Source: an uncultured Ruminococcus sp. (lineage in GTDB: Bacteria; Bacillota; Clostridia; Oscillospirales; Ruminococcaceae). Taken from it: 64,000 nt of DNA. Position numbers and translations under genes: made by a program. The notes below the pieces were generated by a model. The model was not told where the DNA came from and did not search any database. It worked only from the letters and a program-made list of their open reading frames with translations. This document shows, in pieces, positions 59,901 through 64,000 of the stretch. Position 1 is the stretch's first letter; the number at the start of each line of letters is the position of its first letter. Location: positions 30,272 to 94,271 of the forward strand of contig CAMWQJ010000001.1 in assembly GCA_947176415.1 (NCBI GenBank), written 5' to 3'.

Positions 59901-61886
59901 ATGTTCAGAAAGGCACAGCTGAAACTTTTTGCGGTGATAACGGGTATACTCGTTGCCATATTCATAACGGTACTGATACTTATAAACATTCTCACACAGA
60001 GCTATATGCAGAAACAGTCGAGGGAAGTATTACAGCAGATTGCCACGGGAACGGAGTATGACGAAAAGACGGAGACTTTTTCTTTTATTATGCCCGAAGA
60101 CCCTAAATTTAAACATGAAAAGATACCTGAACCGCCAGAAAAAAAGTCGCAGACGGCAACGGAAAAAGCCACATCGGCAACCGGAAATCAACAGCCTAAC
60201 AGTACAGTTGAAGAAGTATATCCCGCAGTAAAATATGATTATTCGGAGGAGGTGCAGACGGAAGATATTACACCGAAAACCGCCGTAACCGCAAAGACCG
60301 AAAAAACCACTGCAAAAACTACCACAAAAACTACAGTTACAAAAACAGAACGCACAACAGAAACAGTTACGGAACGTTACACAAAAGAATTTAAAACTGA
60401 AAAGCCCACACAGACATTTACAGAAAATCCGACAAGGGAAGTTTTCAAGCCTGAAAACAATGACAGGCATTGGAATGAATTTCAGAATCCCACATATCAA
60501 AAACGTGAGGAATTTAATGACAATCCTGATAATAAGTGGGACGGCGGTTGGGAATGGAACGAAAGACCTTTTGAAGAAAATCAACCGCCTGAAAATGATT
60601 TCCGACATGATGATTTCAAAAATGACTTCAACAATGATTTCAACAAAGATAATAATAATAACAACAATAACAATAATAATAATTTTAATAACAGAGACTT
60701 CGGGAAAGGCGATTCCGAAAATCATGGCGGAGATTTCGGAGGATTCTTTCAGCAAAGCTACAGCGACAGTAATTCATATGAGATAGTACAGCTTGAACAG
60801 GCAGTTACCGCAACAACGGCAGAACCGAGCGAAACTCCCGTGCCGAAACCTCCCGTTGACAACAGGAAAATGCGTGAACCTGTTCCGAAAACTTTCGGTT
60901 CGGTTGACTTCTTTGTGCTTATGGCGGACAAACAGGGGCAGTATCTCGCTGTACTTAACAATGATGACATCGACGAGGAGACGGCACAGGCATATATAAC
61001 CAAAATACTTGACAAAAACAATAATACAGGTATTGTAAGTTCATATCAGTTCTATAATGCTGAAAAAACTAACGGCACGCTTATTGCACTTACCGACAAG
61101 AAAGACGAGACAAAAGTAATGAAGCAGTTTATGAGAATGACTGTTATTATCGGCTCGTTTACTCTTCTTGTTCTTTCCGCTATGGCGTACTATCTCAGCA
61201 GAAAAAGCATAGAGCCTATAAAAACGGCTTTTGAAAAGCAGAAACAGTTTATATCAGACGCAAGTCATGAGCTTAAAACTCCGCTTACTGTAATTTCCGC
61301 AAATGCTGATGTTCTTTCGGGGGAAATAGGCGAAAACAAATGGCTGAACTATATAAAATCTCAGGCGGAAAGAATGAATCTGCTTGTAAATGACCTTTTA
61401 AGTCTCACACGCCTTGAAAATAATACTTCCAATTTTATACAGACCGATTTTAATTTAAGTCAGGCGGTAACAAATTCCGCACTTCCTTTCGAGTGCAGGG
61501 CTTTTGAGAACAACAAAAAGTTTATCGTCGATATTGAGGACGGACTGATGATTAACGGCAGTGAACAGCATATAAAACAGATGGTTGGAATTTTCATAGA
61601 CAATGCCCTTAAATATTCCAACGATGGCGGAATTGTTAGGGTAAAACTCAGAAGTCAGGGCGAAAGGAAAATACTTTCGTTCTACAATACAGGCAACGGG
61701 ATTAAAGAAGACGAGAAAGACAAGATTTTTGAAAGATTCTACAGGAGCGACGATTCACGGTCTCGCATGACTGGCGGTTATGGTCTCGGACTTGCAATAG
61801 CAAAGTCAGTAATCGACAAGCATAAATTCAAAGTGACGATAGAGAACGAAGAGGGAAAAAGCATTTGTTTTATCATTGCGATGTGA
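59901..61886 (+). CDS. Sensor histidine kinase with large low-complexity extracytoplasmic domain
   Basis: DASHELKTPLTVISANADVL H-box; GYGLGLAIAKSVIDKH; two TM flank a Thr/Asn-rich region. Confidence 0.93.
   Translation: MFRKAQLKLFAVITGILVAIFITVLILINILTQSYMQKQSREVLQQIATGTEYDEKTETFSFIMPEDPKFKHEKIPEPPEKKSQTATEKATSATGNQQPNSTVEEVYPAVKYDYSEEVQTEDITPKTAVTAKTEKTTAKTTTKTTVTKTERTTETVTERYTKEFKTEKPTQTFTENPTREVFKPENNDRHWNEFQNPTYQKREEFNDNPDNKWDGGWEWNERPFEENQPPENDFRHDDFKNDFNNDFNKDNNNNNNNNNNNFNNRDFGKGDSENHGGDFGGFFQQSYSDSNSYEIVQLEQAVTATTAEPSETPVPKPPVDNRKMREPVPKTFGSVDFFVLMADKQGQYLAVLNNDDIDEETAQAYITKILDKNNNTGIVSSYQFYNAEKTNGTLIALTDKKDETKVMKQFMRMTVIIGSFTLLVLSAMAYYLSRKSIEPIKTAFEKQKQFISDASHELKTPLTVISANADVLSGEIGENKWLNYIKSQAERMNLLVNDLLSLTRLENNTSNFIQTDFNLSQAVTNSALPFECRAFENNKKFIVDIEDGLMINGSEQHIKQMVGIFIDNALKYSNDGGIVRVKLRSQGERKILSFYNTGNGIKEDEKDKIFERFYRSDDSRSRMTGGYGLGLAIAKSVIDKHKFKVTIENEEGKSICFIIAM
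60647..60690 (+). repeat. In-frame AAT/AAC trinucleotide run (poly-Asn)
   Basis: Encodes KDNNNNNNNNNNNFNN. Confidence 0.95.
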
Positions 61887-61887
61887 G

Positions 61888-61917
61888 TGAATAAACAAAA
61901 ATAATCCGCACACACTA
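61888..61917 (+). promoter_or_regulatory. Candidate sigma-G-type promoter of spoVAC
   Basis: TGAATA (61888-61893), 17-nt spacer, CACACTA (61911-61917) versus sigma-G TGAATA/CATACTA. Confidence 0.5.
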
Positions 61918-61943
61918 AGTCAGAAGGAGGCGGATTATTTTTT
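61898..61943 (+). terminator. Terminator hairpin overlapping the spoVAC translation-initiation region
   Basis: AAAATAATCCGC (61898-61909) / GCGGATTATTTT (61930-61941), 12-bp perfect stem, ATG at 61944. Confidence 0.8.
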
Positions 61944-62378
61944 ATGAACATAACACCGGAAATGTATAGTCAGATGACGGAGCAGGTTTCTCCGAAATCA
62001 AATTCAAAGGTAAACGTAAGCGTGGCTTTTCTTGTCGGCGGTGGCATATGTGTTATCGGACAGATTCTTCTTGAAATTTTTGAATATTACGGACTTGACA
62101 GGACTTCGGCGAGTGCGTGGACTTCTATAGTTCTTGTAACGGCAAGTGCAGTCTGCACGGGTCTCGGCTGGTATCAGAAACTTGCAAAGCACGCAGGAGC
62201 AGGAACTTTAGTTCCCATAACGGGCTTTTCAAATGCCATAAGCTCGTCCGCCATTGAATCAAAATCGGAGGGGTATATTCTCGGGGTGGGTGCGAAAATT
62301 TTTACAATTGCAGGTCCTGTTATATTGTACGGTCTCGCCTCGGCTGTCATTTATGGCATAATCTTCTATATCTTCTGA
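61944..62378 (+). CDS. spoVAC: Stage V sporulation protein AC
   Basis: VAFLVGGGICVIGQ, AGAGTLVPITGFSNAISSSAIESKSEGYILGVG. Confidence 0.93.
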   Translation: MNITPEMYSQMTEQVSPKSNSKVNVSVAFLVGGGICVIGQILLEIFEYYGLDRTSASAWTSIVLVTASAVCTGLGWYQKLAKHAGAGTLVPITGFSNAISSSAIESKSEGYILGVGAKIFTIAGPVILYGLASAVIYGIIFYIF

Positions 62379-62389
62379 GATAAAAAAAC

Positions 62390-62418
62390 AGGCGGGGTAA
62401 AAAACGCATACCCTGCCT
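62390..62418 (+). terminator. Hairpin after spoVAC
   Basis: AGGCGGGGTA / TACCCTGCCT (one GU); no clear T-tract. Confidence 0.45.
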
Positions 62419-62728
62419 CATGTAAAATAAATTCAGAATAAATATGTGTAGAACAAAAGAAAGGAGACAACAAAACGAGTGTAAATAACTCAAATATTAT
62501 TTAACACTATAGTAATTATAGCTTATTTTTACGTTGCAGTCAAGCATATTTTGAAAAAAAACATAAAAAATCGCAATTTCTGTCATTTTAGACAATATTC
62601 CGACAAGCTCCTTTAGCGTTTTACACAAAGATTTTTTTAATTATTTTTATATTTTTAAATTTTTTATTGCCTTGTTTTATACTTTATGGTATAATTATTA
62701 CAATGAATACTGAAAGGAAATTTAATCA

Positions 62729-63496
62729 ATGAAAAATCTACTCTTTATAGGGGACGTTGTGGGCAAATCAGGCTGTGACTTCCTCGCCGAAAAATTTCCG
62801 CAGATTAAAAGAAAATACAATATTGACATTGCTGTTGTAAATGCGGAAAATTCCGCACGTGGAAACGGTCTCTCGAAAGTTTCCGCAGAGTCTGTCATAA
62901 ATGCGGGGGCGGACGTTATCACGACGGGTAATCATGCGTTCAGGCAGATGAAAGACCTTGACATATACAACAGGGACTATATTCTAAGACCTGCGAATTA
63001 TCCCGACGGCTGTACGGGAAAAGGCGTGTGCCTGCTCGATATGGGTGCATATTCTGTCGCCGTAATTAATATTATGGGAACGGCTTTTCTTGAGCCTATC
63101 GACAATCCTTTTAACAAAATGGACGAGATTCTGAAAGAAATACATACTAAAAATATTTTTGTTGATTTTCATGCCGAGGCAACCTCCGAAAAAAAAGCAA
63201 TGGGTTATTATCTTTCGGGGCGTGTGTCGGGGGTTTTCGGTACGCATACGCACGTACAGACCGCCGACGAGACTATTATAAAAAATCATACCGCCTACAT
63301 AACAGATGCAGGAATGACAGGCGTTGAGGAATCCTGTCTCGGCGTTTCTGTCTGGTCGGCTGTTGAAAGAATGCGTTTTCATATGCCTGTAAAGTTCAGC
63401 GAGGCGGAGGGAGCTTGTTTTCTCTGCGGTGTTGTTGTTGAGTTTGACGAAAAAACGGGCAAATCGCACAAAATTCAACGGATTATTATTAGATAA
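62729..63496 (+). CDS. ymdB: YmdB-family metallophosphoesterase (TIGR00282)
   Basis: LLFIGDVVGKSGCDFL, NAENSARGNGLS, VFGTHTHVQTADE. Confidence 0.95.
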   Translation: MKNLLFIGDVVGKSGCDFLAEKFPQIKRKYNIDIAVVNAENSARGNGLSKVSAESVINAGADVITTGNHAFRQMKDLDIYNRDYILRPANYPDGCTGKGVCLLDMGAYSVAVINIMGTAFLEPIDNPFNKMDEILKEIHTKNIFVDFHAEATSEKKAMGYYLSGRVSGVFGTHTHVQTADETIIKNHTAYITDAGMTGVEESCLGVSVWSAVERMRFHMPVKFSEAEGACFLCGVVVEFDEKTGKSHKIQRIIIR

Positions 63497-63540
63497 TATA
63501 CAAAAATATATTATATTATATAAAATTTTCATTTTTTCAA

Positions 63541-63569
63541 TTGACAAATTCTTTTTTACGTGTTAATAT
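63541..63569 (+). promoter_or_regulatory. Sigma-A-like promoter of spoVS
   Basis: TTGACA, 17-bp spacer, TAATAT. Confidence 0.7.
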
Positions 63570-63573
63570 ATAT

Positions 63574-63596
63574 ATGCGGATATTATCTGTCCGCAT
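63574..63596 (+). promoter_or_regulatory. 5'-terminal leader hairpin of spoVS
   Basis: ATGCGGA / TCCGCAT, 7-bp perfect stem at expected +1. Confidence 0.55.
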
Positions 63597-63630
63597 AGTC
63601 TCAAAATTTATATGCAGGAGGGTTATTATC

Positions 63631-63891
63631 ATGGAAGTTTTAAAAGTTTCATCACATTCATCACCAAATTCTGTTGCCGGAGCAATTGCAGGCGTAATCA
63701 GGGAGCAGAAAGCCGTTGAAGTTCAGGCAGTAGGTGCAGGAGCTTCAAATCAGGCTATTAAGGCAATAGCAATCGCAAGAGGTTATCTCGCTCCGATTGG
63801 CATTGACCTTGTTTGTATTCCCGCATTTGCCAATATTCAGATTGACGGCGAGGTAAGGACAGCTATCAAGCTTATCTGCGAACAAAGATAA
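63631..63891 (+). CDS. spoVS: Stage V sporulation protein S
   Basis: MEVLKVSSHSSPNSVAGAIAGVIREQKAVEVQAVGAGASNQAIKAIAIARGYLAPIGIDL; RBS ggaggg. Confidence 0.96.
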   Translation: MEVLKVSSHSSPNSVAGAIAGVIREQKAVEVQAVGAGASNQAIKAIAIARGYLAPIGIDLVCIPAFANIQIDGEVRTAIKLICEQR

Positions 63892-63916
63892 GCGGAGAAT
63901 CTCAATCCGATTTTAC

Positions 63917-63946
63917 GGGGCGGACGCTTTTTGTCCGTCCCCTTTT
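63917..63946 (+). terminator. Terminator of spoVS
   Basis: GGGGCGGAC / GTCCGTCCCC then TTTT. Confidence 0.85.
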
Positions 63947-64000
63947 ATTAAGTCCAGCTAAGAAAAGTCAATAGGCAGGAAACAGAATTTACAAAAAATT

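Noticed and set aside
60030-60755. 241-aa minus-strand ORF
   Set aside because: Antisense to the histidine kinase low-complexity region; Ile/Phe/Cys-rich translation is an artefact of the AAT/ACA repeats.
62419-62728. Possible ncRNA in the ~310-bp AT-rich gap before ymdB
   Set aside because: No clear promoter-terminator pair or stable structure visible by eye.
62984-63547. 187-aa minus-strand ORF
   Set aside because: Antisense to ymdB, no plausible start context or domain.

Overview
64 kb chromosomal window from a cellulosome-type Ruminococcus-like Firmicute. The taxonomic guess rests on a GH74 protein with a C-terminal dockerin, a GH94 phosphorylase and the general gene style. Most of the window is housekeeping: a BCAA/leucine cluster (ilvC end, chorismate mutase, ilvD, leuC, leuD, leuB, ilvA, ridA) interrupted by small accessory genes; nadA-hydE; the rimP-nusA-ylxR-ylxQ-infB-rbfA-nrnA-truB-ribF operon; a GldG/DUF4340-type ABC system; GH94; an SH3 protein; a PPTase; yloU(asp23)-yloV; rubrerythrin and superoxide reductase; pth-mfd; GH74-dockerin; ppdK; glmU; a two-component system; spoVAC; ymdB; spoVS. 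I see no rRNA, tRNA, CRISPR array or transposase. The most interesting signal is regulatory. At two loci, upstream of the asp23-like gene (39182-39250) and of spoVAC (61888-61946), a promoter appears to be threaded through an intrinsic-terminator hairpin. The -35 lies outside, the 5' stem arm is the spacer, the -10 is in the loop, the Shine-Dalgarno is in or next to the 3' arm, and the U-tract abuts the start codon. Read-through RNA would terminate or hide the SD; RNA from the embedded promoter would lack the 5' arm. The spoVAC copy resembles a forespore sigma-G promoter. A related SD-sequestering hairpin lies at 41867-41896. The second main signal is a ~200 bp direct repeat (42759-42960 / 43602-43804) flanking an AT-rich foreign-looking gene, with a truncated GNAT copy and a broken terminator half, suggesting a recombined cassette. 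All calls are by eye; no searches were run.
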